Shown: positions 27,095 to 40,707, counted from the first letter of the stretch. The stretch is DNA of 64,000 nucleotides from Saccharopolyspora gloriosae (GCF_014203325.1 NZ_JACHIV010000001.1:2791501-2855500); one strand, 5' to 3'. Numbers and translations are program-made. Notes: generated by a model not told the origin, from the sequence alone.

Positions 27095-28423
27095 TTGGCC
27101 ACCCCGCTGCACCCTGACTTATCGGGCACGTCCGGCCCGCCTGAGCAGACCGGATTCCGCTCGGCCCTCGCTTCGCACCTCGCCACCGCGCAGCGGTGGA
27201 CGGAGCTCTTGCGCGCCCAGGTGCTCGCACGGCCGCGTTCCGTGATCGCCGTCGGAGCGGCCGCGCTGGTGGTCTCGACGGTGGCGATGTTCCTGATGCG
27301 CCGCGCCGGGCTCGGGCACGACGCGGGCATCGACTACCAGGTCTACCGGTGGGCGGTGCACACCTGGCTCAGCGGCGGGGACATCACGGTCGGCGGGCCG
27401 ATGACCAGCGCGGATCGCATCCTGCCGTGGGTGTACCCGCCGTTCGCGCTGCTCCCGCTGTCGGTGCCCGCGCTGCTGCCGCACGTCGTCGGCCTGTGGC
27501 TGATCTACCTGACGGACCTGGCCGCCATCGGGGTGGTGCTGTACCTCGTGGCGCGGCGGATGTGGCCGCTGGCCGGGCGGGAGAGCGCGCTGGCGGTGGC
27601 CGCGCTCGCGCTGCCGGGAACGCTGCTGCTGGAACCGGTGTACGCGTCGTTCGGACTGGGCCAGATCAACATCCTGCTGATGGCGCTGGTGGCCGTCGAC
27701 TGCCTCGCCGAGAGCCCTCGGTGGCCGCGCGGTCTGCTGGTCGGCCTCGCCGCCGCGATCAAGCTCACGCCCGCCGCGTTCCTGCTGTTCTTCCTGGTGC
27801 GCAAGGACTACCGGGCCGCCGCCGTCGCGGCGGTCACCGCCACGGCCGGAACCTGCTTCGGCTTCGTGCTCAACCGGTCGGCCTCGATGGACTACTGGTT
27901 CGGCAGCGGCCCCGCGGCCGGGGTGAGTGGTTCCGCGTTCCACACCAACCAATCGGTCATGGGCGGGCTCGCCAGGTTGGACCTGCCCACGTTGACCCAG
28001 TACTCGCTGTGGGCGCTGTTCGCGCTGGTGCTGACGCTGGTGACGGTCCGCGTGCTGCGGTCGGCGGAGGTCGGGCATGCGCTGCTGGGGACCGCGCTGC
28101 TGGCCCTGCTGATCTCGCCGACGTCCTGGTCGGACCACTGGGTGTGGGTGGCGCCGGGCCTGCTCGTCGTGGCCGGTACCGCCCTGCGCAGGCGCAGCAC
28201 GGGCTGGCTCGCCGCCGGAGCGGTCATCATCGTCGCCGCGTTCGCGGCCACGTTCCGGATGCTGCCCGCGAGCGGCGACTGGAATGCCGTACAGCACGTG
28301 ATCGGCGATTCCTATCTGCTGATCGGTATCGCAATGCTTTTGCTGCTGTCGCGTTATGCGGCGCGTCCGGGTCGGTTGCCCGAACCGCCGGGAGTGCTCA
28401 CCGGTCGCCTCCCGCGCGATTGA
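27095..28423 (+). CDS. GT87-family (DUF2029) membrane glycosyltransferase
   Basis: About 442 residues with ten or so hydrophobic helices. It has the DUF2029/GT87 features DYQVYRWAVHTWLSGGD after the first helix (the acidic loop that carries the catalytic aspartate in GT-C enzymes), PWVYPPFALLPLSVPA, GQINILLMALVAVD and LLVGLAAAIKLTPAAFLLFFLVRKD in pieces. Relatives such as PimE are polyprenyl-phosphate-mannose-dependent alpha-1,2-mannosyltransferases working on the outer face of the membrane. The TTG at 27095 is chosen because GGAAGGA ends 5 bp before it; the frame is open to 27005 but with no site. Its acceptor here is not known. Confidence 0.85.
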   Translation: MATPLHPDLSGTSGPPEQTGFRSALASHLATAQRWTELLRAQVLARPRSVIAVGAAALVVSTVAMFLMRRAGLGHDAGIDYQVYRWAVHTWLSGGDITVGGPMTSADRILPWVYPPFALLPLSVPALLPHVVGLWLIYLTDLAAIGVVLYLVARRMWPLAGRESALAVAALALPGTLLLEPVYASFGLGQINILLMALVAVDCLAESPRWPRGLLVGLAAAIKLTPAAFLLFFLVRKDYRAAAVAAVTATAGTCFGFVLNRSASMDYWFGSGPAAGVSGSAFHTNQSVMGGLARLDLPTLTQYSLWALFALVLTLVTVRVLRSAEVGHALLGTALLALLISPTSWSDHWVWVAPGLLVVAGTALRRRSTGWLAAGAVIIVAAFAATFRMLPASGDWNAVQHVIGDSYLLIGIAMLLLLSRYAARPGRLPEPPGVLTGRLPRD

Positions 28424-29195
28424 TCGGAGCGGGCGGGAATCTGCTGTGACGGTGTGAAATCGTCCGATTCCGCTCCGCTTCGCAGCATTCCCGATAATCG
28501 ATCAAGAATGGTCTTCTCGGCGGTTCGCTCAGCGTGGCAGCGGAATTGCGCAGCGTGCCGGTGCGGCCTTTCCGGAGTGGACCGGTTCCGCGGTGGGCGA
28601 CCGGGCGCGGCAGCCGTGGTGCCCGATCGGTGCTGGTCAGGGAGGTGTCCGACCTGGTTCAGGGCCGTCTGTGTGCGGCTGGGCGGGTCGGTGCGCTCGC
28701 GTTCCCGCGCATAGCGGGAAAGGCGACCGCGCGGGTTGCGGCATCCGTGTGAACTTCGCCCCGTCGCCGGAGAATCGGCCATTCCACAGGGGACGGTGCG
28801 GCGGAAAGCCGCTGCGCGCAAGGGTTCCTATGCTGTGGCCTACATCACCAGTAACGCGGGCTGGACCGAAAAAGCCGCTCTGAGCTGGGAAGACGACTCT
28901 CGGTGGCGCGCTGCGGGCCGCCGCTCGCCGGAAGTGGCGGGCACGGGCGGTTGATCGAACGTGACCTGCGGTGGAAGTGCCCGAAGGGGATCGTCGCGGT
29001 CGGCGGGAAGGCGCCATGTGATTTTTACCCGCGTTACTCAGGCGTAGCCTTGAGCGGCATCGGTCTGTACAGTGCCTCAAACTGACCGACGATGCAACGG
29101 CGCATCCTTTTGTCAGTGCCCGATAGGTTTTCGCGGATCGATGGCGAGTGCTCACAATTCCCTCGCTCGATCCGGGCCTGGCGACGGGAGGATCG
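28424..29195. other. Long intergenic region upstream of gltB
   Basis: Over 770 bp I find no credible gene. The last 150 bases are clearly AT-richer than the surroundings and probably hold the gltB promoter. GTAACGCGGG at 28851-28860 recurs as the exact inverse CCCGCGTTAC at 29028-29037. I see no GlnR-type repeat of GTnAC/GAAAC. Confidence 0.4.
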
Positions 29196-33753
<4,558 letters not shown>

Positions 33754-33761
<8 letters not shown>

Positions 33762-35205
33762 CCCGAAGGGATTCATCACCACGGCGCGCCAAACGCCCCA
33801 GCGCCGCCCCGTGGACATCAGGATCAAGGACTGGCGCGAGGTCTACCTGGACTTCGAGCCGGGCCGGGTCAAGGAGCAGGCAGGGCGCTGCATGGATTGC
33901 GGCATCCCCTTCTGTCACAACGGTTGTCCGCTGGGCAACCTGATCCCGGAGTGGAACGACCTCACCTGGCGCGGCGACTGGAGCGACGCGGTCGAGCGCC
34001 TGCACGCCACGAACAACTTCCCGGAGTTCACCGGGACGTTGTGCCCCGCCCCGTGCGAGGCGGCGTGCGTGGTCGGCATCAACTCCGACCCGGTGACGAT
34101 CAAGCAGGTCGAGATCGAGATCATCGACAAGGCCTGGGACGAGGGCTGGGTGACCCCGCAGGCGCCCGCGGCGAAGACCGGCAAGAAGGTCGCGGTGATC
34201 GGTTCCGGCCCGTCCGGGCTGGCCGCCGCCCAGCAGTTGACCCGCGCGGGCCACGACGTCGTGGTCTACGAGCGGGCCGACCGCATCGGCGGGCTGCTGC
34301 GCTACGGCATTCCCGAGTTCAAGATGGAGAAGCGCCGGCTGGACCGGCGGCTCGGGCAGATGCGGGCCGAGGGCACCGAGTTCCGCGCCGGCGTCAACGT
34401 CGGCGTGGACGTGACGGTGGAGCAGCTGAAGGCGGACTACGACGCGGTGGTCCTCTCCGGCGGCGCGACCGCGGCCCGCGACCTGCCGATCACCGGCCGC
34501 GAGGCCGTCGGTGTCCACCAGGCGATGGAGTACCTGCCGCTGTCGAACCGGGTGCAGGAGGGCGACCTCCAGTCCTCGCCGATCGACGCCGCGGGCAAGG
34601 ACGTCGTCGTGATCGGCGGCGGTGACACCGGTGCCGACTGCGTCGGCACCGCGCACCGCCAGGGCGCTGCGTCGGTGACCCAGCTGGAGATCATGCCGAC
34701 GCCGCCGTCCGAGCGGCCCGACAGCCAGCCGTGGCCGACGTACCCGATGACGTTCAAGGTGACCTCGGCGCACGAGGAGGGCGGGGAGCGGCTGTTCTCC
34801 GTCAACACCCAGGAGTTCCTCAAGGACGAGGCTGGGAACCTGCGTGCGCTGCGCCTCGCGGAAGTGCGTCGGGAGGACGGCCGCTTCGTGCCGGTCGAGG
34901 GCACCGAGCGGGAACTGCCCTGCCAGCTGGCGTTCCTGGCGATGGGCTTCGTCGGCCCGGAGAAGGAAGGTCTGCTCACCGACCTCGGCGTGGAGCTCGA
35001 CGAGCGCGGCAACGTCGCCCGCGACTCGGACTTCATGACCACTGTGGACGGTGTGTTCACGGCGGGCGACATGGGCCGCGGCCAGTCGCTGATCGTGTGG
35101 GCGATCTCGGAGGGCCGTTCGGCCGCCGCCGGGGTCGACCGCTACCTGACGGGCCGGGACGTGCTCCCCGCCCCGATCGCACCGACGGACCGCCCGATGG
35201 TCTGA
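33754..35205 (+). CDS. gltD: Glutamate synthase, small subunit
   Basis: A 483-residue NADPH-oxidising beta subunit. N-terminal cysteines CMDC-x4-CHNGCPLGN and [14 protein letters not shown] bind the two 4Fe-4S clusters. [13 protein letters not shown] binds FAD and [11 protein letters not shown] binds NADPH. It passes electrons from NADPH to the large subunit. ATG 33754 lies inside the end of gltB, so the two are translationally coupled and made in equal amounts. A terminator hairpin follows at 35220. Confidence 0.98.
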
Positions 35206-35219
35206 TCGGTCGACGTCAC

Positions 35220-35254
35220 GAGCGCCCCGGGATCCGCGCGATCTCGGGGCGCTC
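35220..35254 (+). terminator. Terminator hairpin after gltD
   Basis: GAGCGCCCCG (35220-35229) pairs perfectly with CGGGGCGCTC (35245-35254) around a 15-nt loop, 15 bp after the gltD stop. Confidence 0.8.
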
Positions 35255-35315
35255 CGTCGTTTCCGGTCGTCTCCGGCCGGGTCGTTCCCGACGGGACGTC
35301 GCTGCCCGCCGAGCT

Positions 35316-35334
35316 GACCGATTGGTCGGTCTTG
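35316..35334. promoter_or_regulatory. TetR-type operator before the macrolide glycosyltransferase
   Basis: GACCGA-TTGG-TCGGTC is a perfect 6-4-6 palindrome (35316-35331). Its right side, GGTCGGTCTTG (35324-35334), is identical over 11 bp to the site in front of the TetR gene at 37411-37421. It lies about 195 bp before the gene at 35528. Confidence 0.65.
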
Positions 35335-35527
35335 TTCCATCCCGACGCGTATCACACACGAACCTGATCGCATGGATTCCCGCTGCTCATCAGGCGTGCG
35401 GACGAGGTGGAGACCGGTTCGCGTCGCGGAAAACACCTTTGCCGTGCGTGGCGTTCGGAGGAACATGGGCGCCGTCATCCGGGTGCGGCGATGCGGCCGA
35501 CCGGGCAAGGGGCATCCCGAGGGGAAC

Positions 35528-36721
35528 ATGAGCAAGCACTTCGCGTTCGTCAGCATGACCGCGCACGGGCACGTCAATCCGACCTTGCCGCTGGTGGAGG
35601 AGCTCGTCCGGCGCGGGCACCGCGTCACCTACGCCATCGGCCCCGAATTCCACGCCGCCGTCCAGGCGGTCGGTGCGGGGCTGCTCGACACCGGCACCGT
35701 GATGCCCGAGATGCCCACGAACTTCACGAAGTTCACGCCCGAAGCCATGGCCCCGCTGCTCGAATTCCGGTTGAAGGACGTCCGGGAGTCCTTCCCGAAG
35801 CTGCTGGCGCACTTCGAGCAGGACCGGCCGGACGCGGTGTGCTTCGACCAGGGCGAGCTCACCGGCCGGATGCTCGCCGAGAAGCTCGGCGTGCCGGAAG
35901 TCGCGCTGGTGCCGCACTTCGCGGGCAACGAGGAGTTCTCGCTGCGCGACATCATGACGAACGAGGACGAGGACGCGTTCGACCCGAGCCACCCGGTCCT
36001 GCAGGATTTCATGGCTCGGCTCAAGGAGATCACCACCGAGTTCGGGGTGAGCTTCGACCCGGCCGCGTTCGGCCAGGCGCCGCCGTCGCCGCTGAACCTG
36101 GTGTTCCTGCCGAAGAAGTTCCAGCTGCGCCCGGAGACCTTCGACGACCGGTTCGAGTTCATCGGCCCGTCGGTCGGTCAGCGCGGCATCGTCGACTGGA
36201 AGCCGGCGCACCCCGAGTCGCCGCTGCTGTTCATCTCGCTGGGCACCGTGTTCAACCAGCGCCCGGACTTCTTCCAGCTGTGCATCGAGGCGTTCCGGGA
36301 CTCCGGCTGGCAGGTCGCGATGTCCATCGGCAAGGTCGTCGACGTCGCGGACCTGGGCGAGATCCCGGAGAACTTCGACGTGCGCCCGAGCTTCCCGCAG
36401 CCCGCGGTGCTCCAGCACGCCGCCGCGTTCCTCACCCACACCGGCATGAACTCGACGATGGAGACGCTGTACTACGGCGTGCCGCCGATCGCCGTTCCGC
36501 AGATGCCGGAGCAGGAGGCCAACGCCGACCGCGCCGAAGAGCTCGGCCTCGGCAAGCGCTTGCAGGCCGCGGACCTCACGCCGGAGCTGCTGCGCACGAC
36601 CGTGGACGAGGTCGCAGCGGACGAGCGGATCCGCGCCAACCTGGCCGAGATGCGCGAGGCCGTCCTCGCCGGGGGCGGAGCCTCCGCCGGAGCCGACGCC
36701 CTGGAGAAGTTCCTGGGCTGA
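35528..36721 (+). CDS. MGT-family macrolide-type UDP-glycosyltransferase
   Basis: A 397-residue GT1 enzyme of the OleD/Mgt group. The N-domain begins HFAFVSMTAHGHVNPTLPLVEELVRRGHRV in segments with the catalytic-type histidine in AHGHVNP. The C-domain holds LFISLGTVFNQRP and the donor signature FLTHTGMNSTMETLYYGVPPIAVPQMPEQ in pieces (HTGxNS, PQxxEQ). Such enzymes inactivate macrolides and other aglycones by glucosylation, often as self-protection. ATG 35528 follows GAGGGGA; a longer frame to 35372 has no site. It is followed by a bidirectional terminator and a convergent TetR gene that shares its operator motif. Confidence 0.9.
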   Translation: MSKHFAFVSMTAHGHVNPTLPLVEELVRRGHRVTYAIGPEFHAAVQAVGAGLLDTGTVMPEMPTNFTKFTPEAMAPLLEFRLKDVRESFPKLLAHFEQDRPDAVCFDQGELTGRMLAEKLGVPEVALVPHFAGNEEFSLRDIMTNEDEDAFDPSHPVLQDFMARLKEITTEFGVSFDPAAFGQAPPSPLNLVFLPKKFQLRPETFDDRFEFIGPSVGQRGIVDWKPAHPESPLLFISLGTVFNQRPDFFQLCIEAFRDSGWQVAMSIGKVVDVADLGEIPENFDVRPSFPQPAVLQHAAAFLTHTGMNSTMETLYYGVPPIAVPQMPEQEANADRAEELGLGKRLQAADLTPELLRTTVDEVAADERIRANLAEMREAVLAGGGASAGADALEKFLG

Positions 36722-36731
36722 CCGCCGCACC

Positions 36732-36773
36732 CGAACGGCCCGTCCTCCCTTCGCCGGGAGGGCGGGCCGTTCG
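36732..36773. terminator. Bidirectional terminator between glycosyltransferase and TetR gene
   Basis: CGAACGGCCCG pairs with CGGGCCGTTCG (36763-36773) and the inner CCTCCC pairs with GGGAGG across TTCGCC, a long, nearly perfect stem between two convergent stops. Confidence 0.82.
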
Positions 36774-36785
36774 CGCGCGTTCAGG

Positions 36786-37358
36786 TCAGGATTCGGGCTC
36801 CGCGCGGCTGCGGAAGGTGAGCAGCCCCTCGACTCCGCGCGTGAACGTGTCGCACACGGGTTGCGGGTCGGTCAGGCAGCCCGCGGCCATCGCGCCGTCG
36901 CGCAGCATCACGAAGTGCCGGGCGGCGGGGGCCGGGTCGATCTTCCCGATGCCGGTGAACAGGTCGACCATCGTCGCCAGGTACCACTGCCGGTGCGCCT
37001 GGACTGCCTGGTGGACGGGGTGTTCCGGGTCGGGGTACTCGGCGGCGGCGTTGAGGAACGCGCAGCCCCGGAATCCCGGTCCCCGGATGTCGTCGGTGAC
37101 GGCTCGGCCGACGGCTCGCACGACGTCGTCCGGATCGGTGCCGGTGGCGCGCGCCTGCTCCGTCCGCGCCCGGATGGCCTCGTCGGCGCGGGACAGGTAT
37201 GCGACGAGCAGGTCGTCCTTGCTGGGGAAGTGCCGGTAGAGCGTGGCGCGCGTGACCTGCGCTCGGGCGATGACGCGATCGACCCCCACGGAGTGCAGGC
37301 CTTCGGCGTAGAAGAGCTCCGTCGCCGCGTCGAGCAGGCGAGCCCGTGCCTCCGACAT
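36786..37358 (-). CDS. TetR-family regulator
   Basis: A 190-residue TetR protein. Helix-turn-helix residues about 25-47: VGVDRVIARAQVTRATLYRHFPSK in segments. The C-terminal ligand domain includes GPGFRGCAFLNAAAEYPDPEHPVH, the FRGCAFLNA stretch shared with the TetR at 38191. Its promoter carries AGAACGGTCGGTCTT, and the same motif faces the divergent DUF308 gene and the glycosyltransferase at 35528, so it probably represses all three. An antibiotic-like ligand is plausible because of the macrolide-type enzyme; this is inference. Confidence 0.9.
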   Translation of the reverse strand: MSEARARLLDAATELFYAEGLHSVGVDRVIARAQVTRATLYRHFPSKDDLLVAYLSRADEAIRARTEQARATGTDPDDVVRAVGRAVTDDIRGPGFRGCAFLNAAAEYPDPEHPVHQAVQAHRQWYLATMVDLFTGIGKIDPAPAARHFVMLRDGAMAAGCLTDPQPVCDTFTRGVEGLLTFRSRAEPES

Positions 37359-37402
37359 CCGTCCTCCGTTCGTTTCGCTGGAGTGCCGCCGCGAGGTTAG
37401 CA

Positions 37403-37468
37403 GATAGAACGGTCGGTCTTGACGCGGCGCGACGGGTGATGCAGGCCAAGTGTACCGACCGTTCTATC
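37403..37468. promoter_or_regulatory. Paired inverted operators between TetR and DUF308 genes
   Basis: GATAGAACGGTCGGT (37403-37417) and its exact inverse complement ACCGACCGTTCTATC (37454-37468) are separated by 36 bp. Each arm resembles a TetR operator and each lies next to one of the two divergent genes (starts at 37358 and 37509). Confidence 0.75.
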
Positions 37469-37508
37469 TCCCTGATGGAACGGAACACCGCACCCTGGGA
37501 GGGCTCCG

Positions 37509-38093
37509 ATGTCCAGCTCCGCAACAGCCGCCCGAGCCGACGGCACCGGCACGGCCGCCGCCGAGGCCACCAAGTCGCTGCGCGCGCTGTACTACGTCCG
37601 GTTCGGATTCGCGCTGGTCTGGGCAGCGCTGATGGCGGTGCTGGCCGGGACCCTCGGCCCGGCGGTCATCGTCCTGCTGGTGCTCTACCCGCTGTTCGAC
37701 ATGGCGGCGGCGGTGCTCGACTTCCGCTCGTCGGGCGCCGGCCGACCGAAGGCGCCGCTCTACGTCAACATGGGGCTGAGCCTGCTCACCGCGGCAGGTC
37801 TGGTCGTCGCGATCCCCGTCGGCATCCCCGGCGTGCTGCGGGTGTGGGGGGCGTGGGCGATCACCGCGGGCCTCGTGCAGCTGCTCGTCGCGATCCTGCG
37901 CTACCGGCTCGGCGGCCAGTGGCCGATGATCCTCAGCGGGGGCATCTCCACGATCGCGGGCGCCGGCTTCGTCCTGATGGCCGACGGGCCGGACGCCTCG
38001 CTCGGCTCCATCGCCGGTTATGCGCTGCTGGGCGGCATCTTCTTCCTGCTGTCCGCGCTCCGGCTGCACCGCCTGGCAGTCCGGGCGAGCTGA
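37509..38093 (+). CDS. DUF308/HdeD-like small membrane protein
   Basis: A 194-residue protein with about six hydrophobic helices, including FGFALVWAALMAVLAGTLG, VIVLLVLYPLFDMAAAVL, LLTAAGLVVAIPVG, WAITAGLVQLLVAIL and YALLGGIFFLLSAL. This is the DUF308 (HdeD-like) pattern; HdeD is linked to acid resistance in E. coli, but the general function is unknown. It is divergent from the TetR gene with a duplicated operator between them, so it is likely to be induced together with the glycosyltransferase. Confidence 0.82.
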   Translation: MSSSATAARADGTGTAAAEATKSLRALYYVRFGFALVWAALMAVLAGTLGPAVIVLLVLYPLFDMAAAVLDFRSSGAGRPKAPLYVNMGLSLLTAAGLVVAIPVGIPGVLRVWGAWAITAGLVQLLVAILRYRLGGQWPMILSGGISTIAGAGFVLMADGPDASLGSIAGYALLGGIFFLLSALRLHRLAVRAS

Positions 38094-38190
38094 CCGCTGT
38101 CCGCCGCCGGTCCGGTGGGGCCGGTGACTCCGCGAGAACGCGAGGTGCGACGGCGACCGGGACGATGCGTGCCCGGTCGCCGCCGGTGCG

Positions 38191-38760
38191 TCAGCGCGAG
38201 GTGTCCGAGCGGACCAGGACGCGCGCGAGCTCGATGGCGTCCGCGAGGGTGTCGAGGGGGAGTGGCTGCATCGCCAGCGCGCCCTCGTGCAGGAGGAGGA
38301 GCCGGGTGGCGAGGGTGCCGGGGTCCGGGCAGCCGGCGGCGGTGGCGAGCTCCTCGAAGAGGTCCCGCAACCAGGACTTCTGGTCCGCGATGATGCCGTG
38401 CGCCGGGTGCGCGGGGTCCGGGATCTCGGCCAGCGCGTTGGTGAACGCGCAGCCGCGGGCGTGGGTCGCGCTCCAGGTCCGCAGCGCTTCGAAGGGCGCG
38501 GTGACGGCCTCGGCGGGATCTTCGCAGGCGTCCGCGGTGGCGCGCACCAGCGACCGCCAGCGCTCGCCGCGTTGCGCCAGGTAGATCGCGACGAGCCGGT
38601 CCTTGGACCCGAACTGGTTGTAGAGGGTTCGCTTGGTGACGCCGGAGCGTTCGGCGATCAGGTCAACGCCGACCGCGGTGATCCCGTTGGCGTAGAACAG
38701 TTCCTCGGCGGCCGTCGCGATGCGGCTCCCGGCCGCTGTCAGGGGGCGTGCTTCCTGCAT
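38191..38760 (-). CDS. TetR-family regulator
   Basis: About 189 residues. HTH near residues 25-50: VGVDLIAERSGVTKRTLYNQFGSKDRL in pieces. The ligand domain has ARGCAFTNALAEIPDPAHPAH, similar to the TetR at 36786, so the two are paralogues. ATG 38760 has GAAGTGAG upstream; GTG 38769 is the alternative start. It is divergent from the oxidoreductase gene at 38831 with a 70-bp shared control region. Confidence 0.88.
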   Translation of the reverse strand: MQEARPLTAAGSRIATAAEELFYANGITAVGVDLIAERSGVTKRTLYNQFGSKDRLVAIYLAQRGERWRSLVRATADACEDPAEAVTAPFEALRTWSATHARGCAFTNALAEIPDPAHPAHGIIADQKSWLRDLFEELATAAGCPDPGTLATRLLLLHEGALAMQPLPLDTLADAIELARVLVRSDTSR

Positions 38761-38801
38761 CGAGCTCACTTCACAGGTCGGTGTACCGTGGGCGGAGGTT
38801 C

Positions 38802-38811
38802 ACCGATCAGT
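38802..38811. promoter_or_regulatory. Candidate TetR operator before the oxidoreductase
   Basis: ACCGATCAGT is an 8-of-10 palindrome centred on GATC, flanked by TCGGTG (38778-38783) and CACCGA (38801-38806) as a wider inverted repeat. It lies 20 bp before the ATG at 38831, a good place for a repressor. Confidence 0.45.
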
Positions 38812-38830
38812 ATACCTAGGGAGGTTCACG

Positions 38831-39880
38831 ATGGGCATGCCCGAGACCATGCGCGCGGTCCGGATCACGATGCACGGGGGACCGGAGGTTCTCGAACCGG
38901 TGGAAGCGGCAGTGCCCGCCGCGGGCGAAGGGGAAGTGCTGGTGCGGGTCGCTTCGGTGGCGTTGAACAACACTGACCTGTGGACCAGGGGCGGTGCCTA
39001 CGGCCGTCCGGACGACCCCGAGGCGCTGTCGGGCTGGCGCGGCCCCATCGACTTCCCGCGGATCCAGGGCGCCGACGTGGCGGGGCGGATCGTCGCGGTC
39101 GGCGCGGGCGTGGCCGACGACCTCGTCGGCCGCCGAGTGGTCGTCGACCCGGCGATCTACGACGCCGACGGCCCGGACGCGAACCCGGTCGGGCTGATGG
39201 GCAGCGAACGCGACGGCGGCTACGCCGAGTACGTGACCGCACCGGCGCGGCGGGTCCACGACGTCACCGACTCCCCGCTCACCGACGACCAGATCGCGGC
39301 GCTGCCGACCGCGTACGGCACCGCGCTGGGCATGATCGAGCGGGGCCGGGTGCGGGCGGGCGAGACGGTGCTGGTCTCCGGCGCCTCCGGCGGCGTCGGC
39401 ATCGCGCTGGTGCAGCTCGCCCGTGCTCGCGGGGCGACGGTCCTCGCGATCAGCAGCGGATCCAAGATCCGGGCGGTGCGGGAGGCGGGCGCGCACGCCG
39501 TCGTCGACCGCGCGGGCGACGTCGTCGACCAGCTCCGCGCCGCCGCGCCCGGTGGCGTCGACGTCGCGCTCGACGTCGTGGCGGGAGACCTGGTGAGCGA
39601 AGGGGTTGCGCTGCTGCGGGAAGGCGGCCGGTGGGTGATCGCGGGCGCGCTCGGCGGATACCGCACGACCCTGGACGTGCGCCGCCTCTACCTGCACAAC
39701 GCGCAGGTGATCGGCTCCGCGATGCACACGCCCGCCCACTTCGACCTGCTCGTGGGACTCGCCCGCCGGGCCGAGGTCCAGCCCGTGATCGCCGCGACGT
39801 TCGCGCTGGAGCAAGCCGCCCGGGCACAGGAGGAACTGGCCCGCCGCAACCACGTCGGCAAGCTCGTCCTGCACCCGTGA
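38831..39880 (+). CDS. Quinone oxidoreductase-like MDR dehydrogenase
   Basis: A 349-residue medium-chain dehydrogenase/reductase without structural or catalytic zinc cysteines. It has the GroES-like N-domain (ALNNTDLWTRGG, RIQGADVAGRIVAVG), an NADPH-binding loop SGASGGVGIALVQLARARG and the C-terminal AAFALEQAARAQEEL-type motif (here ATFALEQAARAQEE). Zeta-crystallin-like members reduce quinones or activated double bonds. GGGAGG precedes ATG 38831; the open frame upstream is ignored. Probably repressed by the divergent TetR, and so a xenobiotic or stress-response reductase. Confidence 0.9.
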   Translation: MGMPETMRAVRITMHGGPEVLEPVEAAVPAAGEGEVLVRVASVALNNTDLWTRGGAYGRPDDPEALSGWRGPIDFPRIQGADVAGRIVAVGAGVADDLVGRRVVVDPAIYDADGPDANPVGLMGSERDGGYAEYVTAPARRVHDVTDSPLTDDQIAALPTAYGTALGMIERGRVRAGETVLVSGASGGVGIALVQLARARGATVLAISSGSKIRAVREAGAHAVVDRAGDVVDQLRAAAPGGVDVALDVVAGDLVSEGVALLREGGRWVIAGALGGYRTTLDVRRLYLHNAQVIGSAMHTPAHFDLLVGLARRAEVQPVIAATFALEQAARAQEELARRNHVGKLVLHP

Positions 39881-40033
39881 ACCGGTCGAACCGCTCGCTC
39901 GTCGCTTCGGCGACGCGCGATTTCGCGGAATCGGAGAACGGGTGACCGGAATCAGAGGAAGCGCCTTCGTTCCGCGCGCGTGCGGAGCTTTTCAGGGACG
40001 CATTCCCATCCGGTGATTCGCCCTGGAATTGTC

Positions 40034-40083
40034 GCCGGAGCGGGGAACCGTTCGCACGGTGGCCGACGGTTCCCCGCTCCGGC
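40034..40083. terminator. Strong bidirectional terminator hairpin
   Basis: GCCGGAGCGGGGAACCGT (40034-40051) pairs without mismatch to its complement at 40066-40083 around a 14-nt loop. It lies 15 bp beyond the LPMO stop (minus strand) and after the oxidoreductase (plus strand). Confidence 0.85.
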
Positions 40084-40098
40084 CGTGCGGATTCCTCG

Positions 40099-40707
40099 TC
40101 AGCCGAGGTCGACGTCGGAGCAGCTGTAGAAAGCGTTGTCGGTGTCGGCGATCTCCCACGCCGCGAAGATCACGTGCCTGCCCTGCTTGCCCTCGGGCAG
40201 CCGCACGTCGTGGGCTTCGACGTCACCGGGCGTCCGGCCGCCGTAATCCACCGTGCCGAAGGGGGCGGGTTCGAGCTGATCCCTGGTCAGCGGCTTGGCC
40301 GGGTCCCATCCGTCCTTGGTGATGAAGTACCGGTAGACCTCGGTCGGGTGCGAAGCGGTGTTCTTCCAGTGGAATCGCACGTTCTGCCCGGACTGGAGGT
40401 CCGTGGCCGGCCAGCCGCCGCCGCGCGGGTCGTCGAGCTGCTGGAACGACGGATTGTCGGCGCTGCACAGGTGCCCGTCGGCCGGGCCCTGCTCCGGGAA
40501 GCTCCCGGGGCCCTCCACGCTTTGCGGCTCCCACTGGATCGGGCCGCACTCGCCCGCCGAACCGGCGGCGCACGCGGCCTGGCGGCTCGGCGGGTTCTCG
40601 GTGAACCCGTGCGCCTGGGCGGTGCCGGTGGTGATCGCGGGTGCCAGCACCGTGCTCACGCCGAGCAGGGAAATGCCGAGCGAGCGTGCCGCGCGCTTGG
40701 TGGTCAT
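40099..40707 (-). CDS. Secreted AA10 lytic polysaccharide monooxygenase
   Basis: A 202-residue secreted LPMO. The signal peptide runs to TAQA, giving a mature N-terminal H33, which with H120 (TASHPTEVYRYF) makes the copper histidine brace. The axial aromatic lies in NAFYSCSDVDLG at the C-terminus, as in AA10 enzymes. It has no carbohydrate-binding module. Members oxidatively cut chitin or cellulose outside the cell. The 280-bp upstream region is AT-richer than average; I find no clear DasR-type site in it. Confidence 0.95.
   Translation of the reverse strand: MTTKRAARSLGISLLGVSTVLAPAITTGTAQAHGFTENPPSRQAACAAGSAGECGPIQWEPQSVEGPGSFPEQGPADGHLCSADNPSFQQLDDPRGGGWPATDLQSGQNVRFHWKNTASHPTEVYRYFITKDGWDPAKPLTRDQLEPAPFGTVDYGGRTPGDVEAHDVRLPEGKQGRHVIFAAWEIADTDNAFYSCSDVDLG

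Noticed and set aside
28738-28954. Small open frame in the gltB upstream gap
   Set aside because: No ribosome-binding site, no recognisable sequence pattern, and codon third-position bias is unlike neighbouring genes.
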